A DNA stretch of 64,000 nt, taken from Bacteroidota bacterium (GTDB lineage: Bacteria; Bacteroidota; Bacteroidia; AKYH767-A; OLB10). Location: NCBI GenBank assembly GCA_016714005.1, contig JADJOA010000002.1, forward strand, positions 310,001-374,000, written 5' to 3'. The notes under the pieces are model-generated. The model worked only from the letters and a program-made list of their open reading frames with translations, was not told the DNA's origin and did not search any database. Position numbers and translations under genes: made by a program. This document shows, piece by piece, positions 19,271-28,509 of the stretch (positions within the stretch are counted from its first letter, which is position 1; every line of letters begins with the position of its first letter).

Positions 19271-21316
19271 ATGAAAAATTTAATTTTCTCTTTGATCATA
19301 CTTTATTCGTCAACAGTTCTTTCGCAAAATAATTTTTGTGGACAATATGAAATGGAGCAAAAATATTTAGGGCAGAATTCATCGATTAAAGTAAAACGCA
19401 ATTCATTAGAAAAATTCACCAACGATTACACTACAAACTACTTTTCGCGTAACCAACAGCATGTAATTTATTCAGATACCATCTTGTTTGTGATTCCGGT
19501 TGTGTTTCACATTATGCACGATTATGGTGCCGAAAATATTTCTAAGGCACAAATACTTGATGTGATGCGCATCATTAATGAGTACTTTCAAAAAACAAAT
19601 GCAGACACCTCGCAGATTATCCCATTATTTCAACCCCTCATAGGCGATGCGCAAATTGAATTCCGCCTTGCACAGTTGGACCCACTGGGGAACTGCACCG
19701 ATGGAATTACACGCCATCAAACGCATCTCACCAATGGTGGCAACGATTTGTTAAAAGCAATTATACAATGGCCTCCTGAGAGGTACTTAAACATCTGGGT
19801 GCAAAACGCATCGCTCAGCGGGTTTTCAGCATATGCTTATTTGCCCGGTTCACCTTCCTGGGTAGATGGCATTGTAATTATTGATGAATTTGTGGGCAGT
19901 ATTGGCACTGCAATGGGCAGTATAAATTTTTCGTTGATGGCGCATGAAATTGGACACTATTTAAACTTATGGCATACGTGGGGCACCACCAACACACCTG
20001 GCTTAGCTACCAATTGCAATATAGATGATTTTGTTTTTGATACGCCCAATTGCATTGGAGGAGTTTGTAACCTGAACGCCATTGCATGTAATGGAATTGA
20101 TACAGCAAACGTTCAAAACTTAATGGATTATTGCCAGGCGCAAATGTTTACACAAGGCCAGGTGGTGAGAATGCATGCAGCATTAAATTCTGCAATAAGC
20201 AACCGCAACAATTTATGGACACAGGCAAATCTTCAACTCACAGGAACTAATGACGGATATATACCTGTACTTTGCCCGCCTGTTGCCGATTTTTCAAACA
20301 AAACTATTCGCTTATGCGAAGGACAAAACGTTACATTTTATAATGCTTCTTATGGTGGAGATTTTACAACCATTAACTGGCAGTTTACAGGAGGAAATAT
20401 TCCGACCAGCACCGATACCAATCCAACGGTAACCTATAATACGGCAGGTTATTATGATGTTACGCTAACAGTTACCAACAGCAGCGGTACATCAACAGTA
20501 ACGCGCAATGTTTTGGTTGAAGTAACTCCTGCTGTATCAACAGCCGTACCATTTGCCCAGGATTTTGAAACCATAAATTTTCCTTTTTTATATTGGAACT
20601 TTGAAAACATTTCAGGCTCGAACTGGCAAACCACAAACCTTGCTTCAGTAAGTGGAACAAAAAGCATTTATCTGCAAAATGATAGCGCTAACTTTGGCAC
20701 CACTGATATTTTTTATACCGAAAATTTCAACCTTAGTAACATCACTTCTCCAATATTTAATTTTAAAGTGGCTTTTGCTAACCGTGGCATTTCAAACGAT
20801 AACCTTAAAGTTTTTATAAGTACCGACTGCGGACAAACATGGACAATGAAATACACCAAATCAGGTAACTCTTTGGAAACGGTGAATGACACATCACAAA
20901 ACTTTATTCCCACTCAAACCCAATGGCGGCAGGATGGCATGAACATTAGCACGGCTGTAGGGCAAAACAATGTGCGGTTTAAATTTCAGTTTACCAGTGA
21001 CGGAGGAAACAATATTTTTATTGATGACATAAACATTTCAGGAGTTACAGGCGTGAATAGTTTAAGCGCTAACGATGATTTAATTTATGTTTATCCAACA
21101 GTAGCAACTACATCTATTACAATTAAACTAAAAGCATTCAATAAAAACTTTGTTTTCTTAAAAGATATGTTGGGCAGAGAATTAAAAAATTTTAGCATGT
21201 CCAGCGAAAAGCAACTTGTGAATATTGAAAATATAGAACAAGGTGTTTACATTATTGAAGGGATTTCGGAAAATAAAAAGTTTACAGCTAAATTTATAAA
21301 AGCATCTAACGAGTAA
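19271..21316 (+). CDS. T9SS-secreted M43 family zinc metalloprotease (cytophagalysin-like)
   Basis: An intact 681-residue secreted protease. The signal peptide is MKNLIFSLIILYSSTVLSQ. The pappalysin-type catalytic domain holds the zinc motif HEIGHYLNLWH (His225, Glu226, His229, His235), preceded by PVVFHIMHDYG and followed by NLMDYCQAQMFTQGQ, which supplies the Met-turn. A PKD domain follows (VADFSNKTIRLCEGQNVTF ... YDVTLTVTNSSG), then a cleaved-adhesin/choice-of-anchor J domain (QDFETINFPFLYWNFENISG) and a T9SS sorting domain (IYVYPTVATTSITI, LGRELKNF, QGVYIIEG). It likely degrades external protein. It is one of four T9SS cargo genes in this stretch. Confidence 0.92.
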   Translation: MKNLIFSLIILYSSTVLSQNNFCGQYEMEQKYLGQNSSIKVKRNSLEKFTNDYTTNYFSRNQQHVIYSDTILFVIPVVFHIMHDYGAENISKAQILDVMRIINEYFQKTNADTSQIIPLFQPLIGDAQIEFRLAQLDPLGNCTDGITRHQTHLTNGGNDLLKAIIQWPPERYLNIWVQNASLSGFSAYAYLPGSPSWVDGIVIIDEFVGSIGTAMGSINFSLMAHEIGHYLNLWHTWGTTNTPGLATNCNIDDFVFDTPNCIGGVCNLNAIACNGIDTANVQNLMDYCQAQMFTQGQVVRMHAALNSAISNRNNLWTQANLQLTGTNDGYIPVLCPPVADFSNKTIRLCEGQNVTFYNASYGGDFTTINWQFTGGNIPTSTDTNPTVTYNTAGYYDVTLTVTNSSGTSTVTRNVLVEVTPAVSTAVPFAQDFETINFPFLYWNFENISGSNWQTTNLASVSGTKSIYLQNDSANFGTTDIFYTENFNLSNITSPIFNFKVAFANRGISNDNLKVFISTDCGQTWTMKYTKSGNSLETVNDTSQNFIPTQTQWRQDGMNISTAVGQNNVRFKFQFTSDGGNNIFIDDINISGVTGVNSLSANDDLIYVYPTVATTSITIKLKAFNKNFVFLKDMLGRELKNFSMSSEKQLVNIENIEQGVYIIEGISENKKFTAKFIKASNE

Positions 21317-21326
21317 ATTACAAGAT

Positions 21327-21952
21327 TTACTTTTTATACTCCTTCATATATTTCCACATTCTGGGCTTCCCTTCTTCCATCCACTGAATTGCCTCTGCTA
21401 ATCTTTTGTTACGTGTTGCTTCAGTTTTGGCATCGGAAATCCATTCGGCATACTCGCGTTTGCCTGAAGGTGGAAATTTCTCAAAAGTTTCTTTTGCCTT
21501 TTTGTTTTGTTTAATGCAGCAGTTAATTCCTTAGGCATTGTTAATTCCCTTACTGCAGCTATTTTTTTCGGCACTTTAATTCCTTCCTCATTAAGTTTCA
21601 TGTGTTGCTTAACAAAATCAATAATGGCTTTATCAGGAGGTAAATCTTTCATGGAAGTCATGCGTCCTAAATTTCCCATGGCATCTCCACCTTTTGCTTT
21701 TCTTTCACCTAATAAATTTTTAGGATCTTTTAATAATTTCGATTTCCAAAAGCCACCTACGCAATGTTGTTTAAAGGAGGCCATTCCAAACATGGGGCTG
21801 TTATATTCAAAACTTGGCATTCCCCATTTAATAGTTTCAGTTACTTCAGGACATGCTTTGTGTATAAGCTCGCGCATTTTTTTTAATATGGGTTGTGCAA
21901 AGGGTTGTGCTTTTGCAATGTAATCGTCTATGCGTTTATCTTTTGTTGCCAT
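21327..21952 (-). CDS. DUF1801 / YdeI-OmpD-associated family protein (one frameshift)
   Basis: A cytoplasmic protein of about 208 residues. The N-terminal half is the DUF1801 (YdhG/frataxin-like) fold: IDDYIAKAQPFAQPILKKMR, ETIKWGMPSFEY and HCVGGFWKS. The C-terminal half is the YdeI/OmdA region, PKELTAALNKTKKAKETFEKF then PPSGKREYAEWISDAKTEATR. The run at 21499-21503 lacks one base; restoring it extends the protein to the stop at 21327 with the normal family end GKPRMWKYMKEYKK. Its function is not well known; YdeI relatives are linked to envelope-stress or peptide resistance, which I cannot confirm here. It is convergent with the M43 protease gene. Confidence 0.8.
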
Positions 21953-22044
21953 ATTTATGTGTTAATGTAAATGTAAAAATCAGTAATAAATTTTTTAACC
22001 AAATATATTGGTACTTTTATAAAAAAATAAATCTAAAGAATCCA

Positions 22045-23737
22045 ATGAAAAATCATATTATAAAAATTACGCTAGGATTATTGTTATTTGCCTCATACAA
22101 ATCTTATGCAGGCTTAGATTGGACTTACGGGTCTTTAACTAATGCCGATGGACTTCACCGGTATTCTCAAGCAGTTTCTTACTCTTCAAACGGAAATGTT
22201 TTTGTTGCCGGTATTGAAGAAAGCGCTTCGGGCAATAGGTTTATTGTAACAAAAAAATTTAATGCGAGCGGTGCCTTGCTTGCATCTGTAACTAATACTT
22301 ATTTTACACCAATAGGTGCAATAATAGCTGATTGGGTAAAAAAGTATTTCGCTTGATGCTTCGGGCAATGTGTATGTTTTAGGTTCTCAATTTGGTTCAA
22401 CAGCACGAGGTAATGATATTGTGGTGATTAAATACAACTCATCACTTACTTTTCAATGGAAAAATCTTTTATATAATACAGCATATCCAAATAACAATTT
22501 TAATGATGTGCCATGTAAGTTATTGTTTGATGGAAGTAGTAATGTATATGTATCTGGCACGCTTGCAAACGAATCTGTTCCTGATGAAACCACAATTGTT
22601 GTGAGAAAATATAATTCATCAGGTACGGTTATTTACACCGGTCATGTCGGTGAGCCCGCAAATACAACTGTTTCAAACGCAACGGATATGTGTATGGATG
22701 CAAGTGACAATGTAACTGTTACAGCCAAAGCACAAAATGTGTTGCTTGGAACACCAAGTATTATGTATGCACGCGTTAATCCATCAGGTATTACTTCATG
22801 GCAAAAATTTAGTTCAATTCCGACAAATTATTCTTTGGAAAACGATCCTGAAATAGAATGTTCCACAACAGGAATTTTTTATTTAGGAACATCCCTCAGC
22901 CGTGAGGCACCAGCAAATAATTATTATGCCAGACACATGGTGCAGAAGTTTAATAATAGTGGTACTAAATTGTGGGAGTCATTAACCACTGAAATTAATC
23001 GTGGAGCTAACAGCTATATGATGCAGTTAGATGCAAACGAAAACGTTTATTCCGGGGTGATTTTGTGGCTGCGCCCGGCTCGCCTTTTTCCAACTATCGT
23101 ATCTATAAATTCAATTCAGCCGGAGCGCAACTGTGGGGCTATACTTCACCTGAAAACAGCGCTTACATGCGGTTTGAAAAATATTCAACTTCGGCTTTGT
23201 TTGTTGCATCGCAAAGAGGGAATTCTGGTCCTGCTAAACTCAGGAAATTTAACGCTACAAATGGCAACGTTATTTGGACGGAGGATATTTCCATTACTAA
23301 TCCACCCGGATATATCCAGAGCCACATTACTTTATCAAATTTATCTGTAAACAAACTTACTTCTGAGGTAGTTTTTTGCGGAAATATTTTCGGACAAACT
23401 GCTGCTCCTAATTCTTCAAATGAATACAGGTGGCATATTAGAAAATATGGCGCAACCAGCCCCAGATTTGCAACAGTACACCATGAAAATAATTCTGGTG
23501 AAATAAATGTAAAAGTGTTTCCTAATCCGGCAACTGATGCAATTTACATCAACAATTTAACTGCTGATGAGAATTTTAATATAAATATTGTTGATATGGT
23601 GGGTAGAAGTTTACAATTGTAGTGCAACTACAACAATTAAAATTCAAACAAGTAATTTGAAAGAAGGAATGTATTTGTTAAGAATTGAAAACGACCATGG
23701 CATGAGAACAGAAAAAATAATTGTCAAACGTAATTAA
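22045..23737 (+). CDS. T9SS-secreted SBBP-type beta-propeller protein (three frameshifts)
   Basis: An extracellular protein of about 564 residues. The ATG at 22045 starts the signal peptide MKNHIIKITLGLLLFASYKSYA. The body is made of propeller repeats of the SBBP type, alternating 'DASGNVYVLGSQFG', 'DGSSNVYVSGTLANE' and 'DASDNVTVTAKA' with 'VVIKYNSSLTFQW'-like strands. The end is a T9SS sorting domain (VFPNPATDAIYINN, MVGRSLQ, LKEGMYLLRI, KIIVKRN). Indels lie at about 22330-22345, at the G-run 23054-23057 (one G missing), and at about 23610-23617. The last restores the ending and the stop at 23735. It ends 3 bp from the convergent sugar dehydrogenase gene with no visible terminator between. 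Confidence 0.78.
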
Positions 23738-23740
23738 CGT

Positions 23741-25381
23741 TTATTGCAGAACAATTTTTCTCCTCGCAACAATTTGTTTTTCGTCAGAAACTAAAACAAA
23801 GTAAACACCTTTTGTTTTTAAAGATACGTCAGCGCTACATTCCGAACCATCGCAAACAAGATAGTTGCTTGCAACAGTTTTACCTATGGCATCAGTAATC
23901 ACATAGCTCAATTCACTCATAGTTCCTATTGAAGTTATGTTAAAATTACCGGAGGAAGGATTTGGATTAACTTCAACAAATATTTCTTTGTTAACATCAT
24001 TAACATTTACACCGGAGCACGGTCCAAGAAAAAAAACATCACTCGTATCAAAGCAAGCAATACTGCTTTCCACATAAACAGAGTAATTACCGCTCGCTGA
24101 AGCCCAATAAGTATTTGTTGCAGCATTAGCTATAGGCAATCCATTATTAAACCATTGATAAATAAACCCGGGATTATAAGGAGTTACTAATGCAATAGAA
24201 TCGCCACAAACAAATAAGCCTGTTGTGTTTATTACAGTTGCATTGGGTGTGCAGTTTGAGGTGTTTACCAGTTTATAAACTGTTCCGTTGGATTTGCCTA
24301 TATATAACTCTCCATATTGATCTTCTCCAAAACAAGTTATATTTCCTAAACCGCTTAAAGCAGAATAGCCTGTGTCATTATCATAATCGTAAGCGTATAA
24401 AACTCCATTACAGTAATCGGCATAGTAGTAATAACCTGCGAGCGATGCATAATCGCCTCCTCTGTAAACATAACCACCGGTAACAGAACAACCCCCAGTT
24501 GCTGAATGGCTGTACTCATAAACCGGATCAATATAGCTGGCTGTGCAACCATTAAAATTATAATTGTGTGCGCCCTCACGGCAACGCCATCCGTAATTTA
24601 GTCCTCCGTTTAAATACGCTTCTCTGTCTATTTCTTCCCATAAGCCTTGCCCAACATCGCCAATCCACATTTCTCCTAAGTACTTATCAAAACTAAACCT
24701 CCATGGGTTTCGCCACCCAATAGACCATATCTCATTTAAAATAGAGGACAACCCAATAAAAGGATTGGTAGACGGAATAGTATATGCTGTTGCCGAAGTA
24801 TTACTTACATCAATTCTCAATATCTTCCCTAAATAGGAAAGAGGATTTTGCGCAAAATTTTGAGGATCGCCTCCACTACCTCCATCACCCAAAGCTATAT
24901 ATAAATAACCGTCTCTCCCAAACTGTAAACAGCCACCATTGTGATTGGTGTAAGGCTGTGTTTGAGTAAAAAGAATTTGCTCCGAAGATGCCAAAGCACT
25001 ATCGGGATTGGCTTGACTTACCTTAAACCTTGAAACAACCGTGTTTCCAATGCCATTGGTGTCAGTATAATAAACATAAAAGCTACTGTCAGTAGCATAA
25101 GCAGGACTAAACGCCAATCCTAGAAGACCTTGCTCACCACCTGAAGTGATCCTGTTTTGAATATTTAAAAATGGGGTTGGGGCTAAAATCCCGTTATTAA
25201 TAATTCGTATTCTTCCAATTTGCTCACAAACAAATAGCCTATTGTCACCAGCATGGGCAATTGTTGTCGGATCTAATAATCCACTTACAAGAAGCTGTTG
25301 CTGAACAACCGGCTGGGCATATGTCTTATATAGACCTAGGCTGGCAAAAAAGGCAAAAAGTATTTTTCTTATCATATTCAT
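23741..25381 (-). CDS. T9SS-secreted PQQ-dependent sugar dehydrogenase (GSDH / Asd-like)
   Basis: An intact 546-residue protein with signal peptide MNMIRKILFAFFASLGLYKTYA. The six-bladed propeller of soluble aldose dehydrogenases is clear: GGEQGLLGLAFSPAY, NHNGGCLQFGRDGYLYIALG then DGGSGGDPQNFAQNPLSYLG, GKILRIDV, EIWSIGWRNPWRFSFD and GGLNYGWRCREG. These carry the conserved His, Gln/Arg and calcium-site residues of the family. An Ig-like segment follows, then a T9SS sorting domain (VEVNPNPSSGNFNITS, KGVYFVLV). It probably oxidises external sugars using PQQ. Whether this organism makes PQQ cannot be seen here. The upstream region is shared divergently with atpB. Confidence 0.88.
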   Translation of the reverse strand: MNMIRKILFAFFASLGLYKTYAQPVVQQQLLVSGLLDPTTIAHAGDNRLFVCEQIGRIRIINNGILAPTPFLNIQNRITSGGEQGLLGLAFSPAYATDSSFYVYYTDTNGIGNTVVSRFKVSQANPDSALASSEQILFTQTQPYTNHNGGCLQFGRDGYLYIALGDGGSGGDPQNFAQNPLSYLGKILRIDVSNTSATAYTIPSTNPFIGLSSILNEIWSIGWRNPWRFSFDKYLGEMWIGDVGQGLWEEIDREAYLNGGLNYGWRCREGAHNYNFNGCTASYIDPVYEYSHSATGGCSVTGGYVYRGGDYASLAGYYYYADYCNGVLYAYDYDNDTGYSALSGLGNITCFGEDQYGELYIGKSNGTVYKLVNTSNCTPNATVINTTGLFVCGDSIALVTPYNPGFIYQWFNNGLPIANAATNTYWASASGNYSVYVESSIACFDTSDVFFLGPCSGVNVNDVNKEIFVEVNPNPSSGNFNITSIGTMSELSYVITDAIGKTVASNYLVCDGSECSADVSLKTKGVYFVLVSDEKQIVARRKIVLQ

Positions 25382-25495
25382 TTGTGGTTTGCGTCAAATT
25401 TAAGAACACATTTTTTCAAGTAGGGTTTTAAATTGTCAATTTTTAAACATATTATAAGGTGTTTTCAAAAGTTATTAAATAAGCGGTTGCTGGGG

Positions 25496-25525
25496 TTTGT
25501 TTTCTGCTTTTAATTTTTACTTTCG
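25496..25525 (+). promoter_or_regulatory. Candidate Bacteroidota-type promoter for the atp operon
   Basis: TTTG at 25496-25499 and TACTTTCG at 25518-25525 are separated by 18 nt, in line with the TTTG / TAnnTTTG pattern. The -7 box ends about 28 bp before the atpB start, giving a short leader. It resembles the candidate at 8830 (TATATTCG). Confidence 0.45.
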
Positions 25526-25553
25526 CAGCCGATTTTTTAAGGCTTTAAGTTGA

Positions 25554-26780
25554 ATGTTAATGAAGAATAAATTTTCACGCAAAGGCGCACTTTTAATGAT
25601 AATGGCCGCTGTGCTTACACTCACAGTTGTTTCAAGAATGACGCGTGCCAGCGAAACTCATACAGAACATACCGATTCAATGGCTGTGGCGGCAGAAACT
25701 ACCCATGCTGAAGTTGCTAGTGGAGAACACCATGAAGAGGGAGAAGCAAAGTTTGATGCGGGTAAAATGATTTTCGACCACGTTTTAGATGCCCACGATT
25801 GGCATTTATGGGGCGAAGGCCATGGGTCAGTATCTATTCCATTGCCTGTTATTATTTACTCTTCCAGAGGGCTTGCGGTTTTTCTCAGCAGCAATTTCCA
25901 TCACGGGCATACTACCTACAAAGGTTATATGCTTACTACTCCTCGCAAAATTGTTGCTGTTAATGAAATGGAGCCCACAGATGCTCATCATGCGACCATC
26001 AATGAAGAGGTGACCAAAAGCATGATTGATTTTTCTATTACCAAGCTGGTATTGTGTATTATTTTAAGCGGTGCACTTTTAATCTTTATCATGTTAAAGG
26101 TTGCCAAAGGATATTCGGAAAGAAAGGGTATGGCTCCCAAAGGAATTCAGTCTTTAATAGAGCCATTGGTTATTATGATTAGGGATGATGTAGCTAAACC
26201 ATCTATTGGTCATAAATACGAGAAGTTTATGCCTTATCTTTTAACGGCATTCTTTTTTATTTTGTTGAATAACCTAATGGGATTAATTCCATTTTTTCCG
26301 GGTGGTGCAAACCTTACTGGAAACATCTCTGTAACTTTAACCCTGGCAGTTATCACATTTGTTATTCAAATGATAAACAGTAACGGTAACTTTTGGCAGC
26401 ACGTAGTTGCTATGCCGGGTGTACCAAAGCCTGTGCTTGCCATTTTAACCCCAATAGAAATTTTGGGAGTTGTTCTTCGTCCTTTTGTATTGATGGTCCG
26501 TTTGTTTGCAAACATATCAGCAGGGCATATTGTGGCACTAGCGTTTGTGAGCATGATATTTATTTTTAAACAACAGTTTGGAAACGGTGGCGCTTTCGGC
26601 ATTTCCATATTCAGTGGAGCCATGTATGTATTTATGGGTTTCCTTGAACTGTTAGTAGCATTCTTACAGGCTTACGTATTTACATTACTATCAGCTATAT
26701 ATTTTGGTGCAGCGGTTGAAGAGCATCATCATGATTCGCATGACCATGATGCAAAGGTGGAGGAAGCAGCTTTAATTTAA
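25554..26780 (+). CDS. atpB: F0F1 ATP synthase subunit a
   Basis: AtpB is the membrane stator subunit that provides the proton half-channels next to the c-ring. At 408 residues it is longer than the 271 of E. coli. The extra N-terminus has a signal-like hydrophobic segment (residues about 13-30) and a His/Glu-rich region (THTEHTDSMAV, EHHEEGEAKF). The conserved core follows with five or six helices, including MVRLFANISAGHIVALAF, which holds the essential Arg, and AFLQAYVFTLLSAIYF. The tail is again His-rich (EEHHHDSHDHD). Long exported N-termini are typical of Bacteroidota. It is first in the operon atpBEFHAG. ATG 25554 is used; ATG 25560 is equally possible. Confidence 0.94.
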   Translation: MLMKNKFSRKGALLMIMAAVLTLTVVSRMTRASETHTEHTDSMAVAAETTHAEVASGEHHEEGEAKFDAGKMIFDHVLDAHDWHLWGEGHGSVSIPLPVIIYSSRGLAVFLSSNFHHGHTTYKGYMLTTPRKIVAVNEMEPTDAHHATINEEVTKSMIDFSITKLVLCIILSGALLIFIMLKVAKGYSERKGMAPKGIQSLIEPLVIMIRDDVAKPSIGHKYEKFMPYLLTAFFFILLNNLMGLIPFFPGGANLTGNISVTLTLAVITFVIQMINSNGNFWQHVVAMPGVPKPVLAILTPIEILGVVLRPFVLMVRLFANISAGHIVALAFVSMIFIFKQQFGNGGAFGISIFSGAMYVFMGFLELLVAFLQAYVFTLLSAIYFGAAVEEHHHDSHDHDAKVEEAALI

Positions 26781-26855
26781 GATATGGGAAAGAAATCAAA
26801 ATTTTAAAGAAAAACCCTAATTACAATTCACACACTGACAATTAAAAATTCATAA

Positions 26856-27143
<288 letters not shown>

Positions 27144-27182
27144 ACTGCCTGTTGCACTGGCAAACAAAATTTGTCAAACATT

Positions 27183-27217
27183 AAACTTTTCCGTTACGAT
27201 TGGTAACGGAAAAGTTT
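27183..27217 (+). repeat. Perfect 15-bp hairpin between atpE and atpF
   Basis: Arms AAACTTTTCCGTTAC (27183-27197) and GTAACGGAAAAGTTT (27203-27217) pair perfectly with a 5-nt loop. The right arm ends in TTTT. It looks like an intrinsic terminator but sits inside an operon, so partial termination or protection of the atpE mRNA 3' end is more likely. Confidence 0.75.
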
Positions 27218-27273
27218 TACTAAATCTTCAAAATAATTTCAATTCATAACTCATCATTCATAATTTTCTATAA

Positions 27274-27768
27274 ATGGAATTAGTTACCCCCGCAATTGGT
27301 TTAGTGTTTTGGATGCTGTTATTTTTTAGCATCATCTTTTTAATACTTAAAAAATTTGCATTCCCTGCTATCTTAAACGGATTAAAAGAAAGAGAACAAG
27401 GCATACAGGATGCACTAGATGCTGCTAAAAAAGCAAAAGACGAAGTAGCAAATCTTAAAGCTGATAACGAACGCATACTTGCAGAAGCACGTAATGAGCG
27501 AGATAAAATGTTGAAAGAAGCACGTGATGCTAAAGAAAGCATTATTAACGAAGCGCGTGGCAAAGCAACTACCGAAGCAGAAAGGCTTTTGGCTATTGCC
27601 CGTGAGTCAATAAAAAATGAGAAAATGGCTGCCATTACTGAATTGAAAAACCAGGTGGCTTCTCTTTCTGTTGACATTGCAGAAAAAATAATGAAACAAC
27701 AACTTGCAGACGATAACAAAGCAAAAGCATTGGTTAATGATTTGCTGAAAGATGCTAAGCTTGGATAA
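27274..27768 (+). CDS. atpF: F0F1 ATP synthase subunit b
   Basis: A 164-residue stator stalk protein. One N-terminal membrane helix (PAIGLVFWMLLFFSIIFLIL) is followed by a long, charged amphipathic helix with many A/E/K residues that dimerises and reaches subunit delta. It ends with AEKIMKQQLADDNKAKALVND, typical of the family. The frame is intact. Confidence 0.95.
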   Translation: MELVTPAIGLVFWMLLFFSIIFLILKKFAFPAILNGLKEREQGIQDALDAAKKAKDEVANLKADNERILAEARNERDKMLKEARDAKESIINEARGKATTEAERLLAIARESIKNEKMAAITELKNQVASLSVDIAEKIMKQQLADDNKAKALVNDLLKDAKLG

Positions 27769-27844
27769 TTGAAAACTAAAAATGATGAATTAAGAATTAT
27801 GAATTCTTCCATTCAGTAATTCATTAATTCAACAATTAAAGAAT

Positions 27845-28401
27845 ATGCCGGAAACAAAAGTAGCAGGACGATACGCCAAATCATTATTGGGATTGGCCGT
27901 TGAACGTAAATCAGAAAAACGCATCAACGATGATATGCAGCTAATAGCTAACACCATTGATTCAAGCAAAGAGTTGAATAATTTGCTGAAAAATCCGATT
28001 ATTAATGCCGATAAAAAGGAAACCATTGTAACCGCATTGTTCGGAAGTAAAATTGATGCTGTTACGCTTTCTTTCTTAAAGATTATTATCAATAAAAAAG
28101 AGAATTTTATATAGACGATATTGCCAATCAGTTTGTGCGTATGTACAAAGAGCATGTGGGTGTGGCAATGGCAACGGTAACTACTGCCATGGCAATGGAT
28201 GAAAAACTACGTGCCGAGGTAATGAATGTGATAAAGAAGTCAGTTAAAGGTGATGTGGAGTTGAAAGAAGTGGTAGATAAAGATATCATCGGGGGTTATA
28301 TCCTCACCCTAAAAGATAAACAAATTGATGCAAGTATTGCCAGCAAAATAAACCTGCTTAAACGCGATATGAAAATTAATTTGTATCAGAAGAATTATTA
28401 A
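27845..28401 (+). CDS. atpH: F0F1 ATP synthase subunit delta (one frameshift)
   Basis: AtpH links the stator stalk to the top of the alpha3beta3 head. The reconstructed protein is about 185 residues. The N-terminal six-helix domain reads VAGRYAKSLLGLAVERKSEK and LNNLLKNPIINADKKETIV. The C-terminal part holds the family motif VVDKDIIGGYILTLKDKQIDAS. The A-run 28094-28099 lacks one base; with seven As the frame continues as NKKREFYIDDIANQFVRMY. Without that base the protein would stop after about 89 residues, which is not credible for an essential subunit. Confidence 0.93.
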
Positions 28402-28460
28402 AAAGTCAAAAGAGTTAGAAAGTAAAATAATAAGCAATCAATAATAATTAAGCACTGCTG

Positions 28461-28493
28461 TAAGCCTCCCTATCGGGGAGATTTGGTGGGGCA
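28461..28493. repeat. REP-like C/G-rich intergenic repeat between atpH and atpA
   Basis: The core CCTCCCTATCGGGGAG is a dyad, followed by ATTTGGTGGGG. The C- and G-rich words stand out against a very A/T-rich spacer. They resemble decayed copies of the CCTCCC...GGGAGG...GGGG intergenic repeats that I know from Bacteroidota genomes. A related element lies at 47695. Confidence 0.4.
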
Positions 28494-28509
28494 TAAACAC
28501 TAAAAATAA

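Noticed and set aside
25382..25553. tRNA or small RNA gene in the sugar dehydrogenase/atpB gap
   Set aside because: No cloverleaf or other stable fold is visible. The sequence is explained by a divergent promoter region.
27258..27812. Minus-strand frame of 184 codons over atpF
   Set aside because: It is a shadow of the A/E/K-rich coiled-coil of subunit b read backwards, giving an S/L/F-rich artefact.
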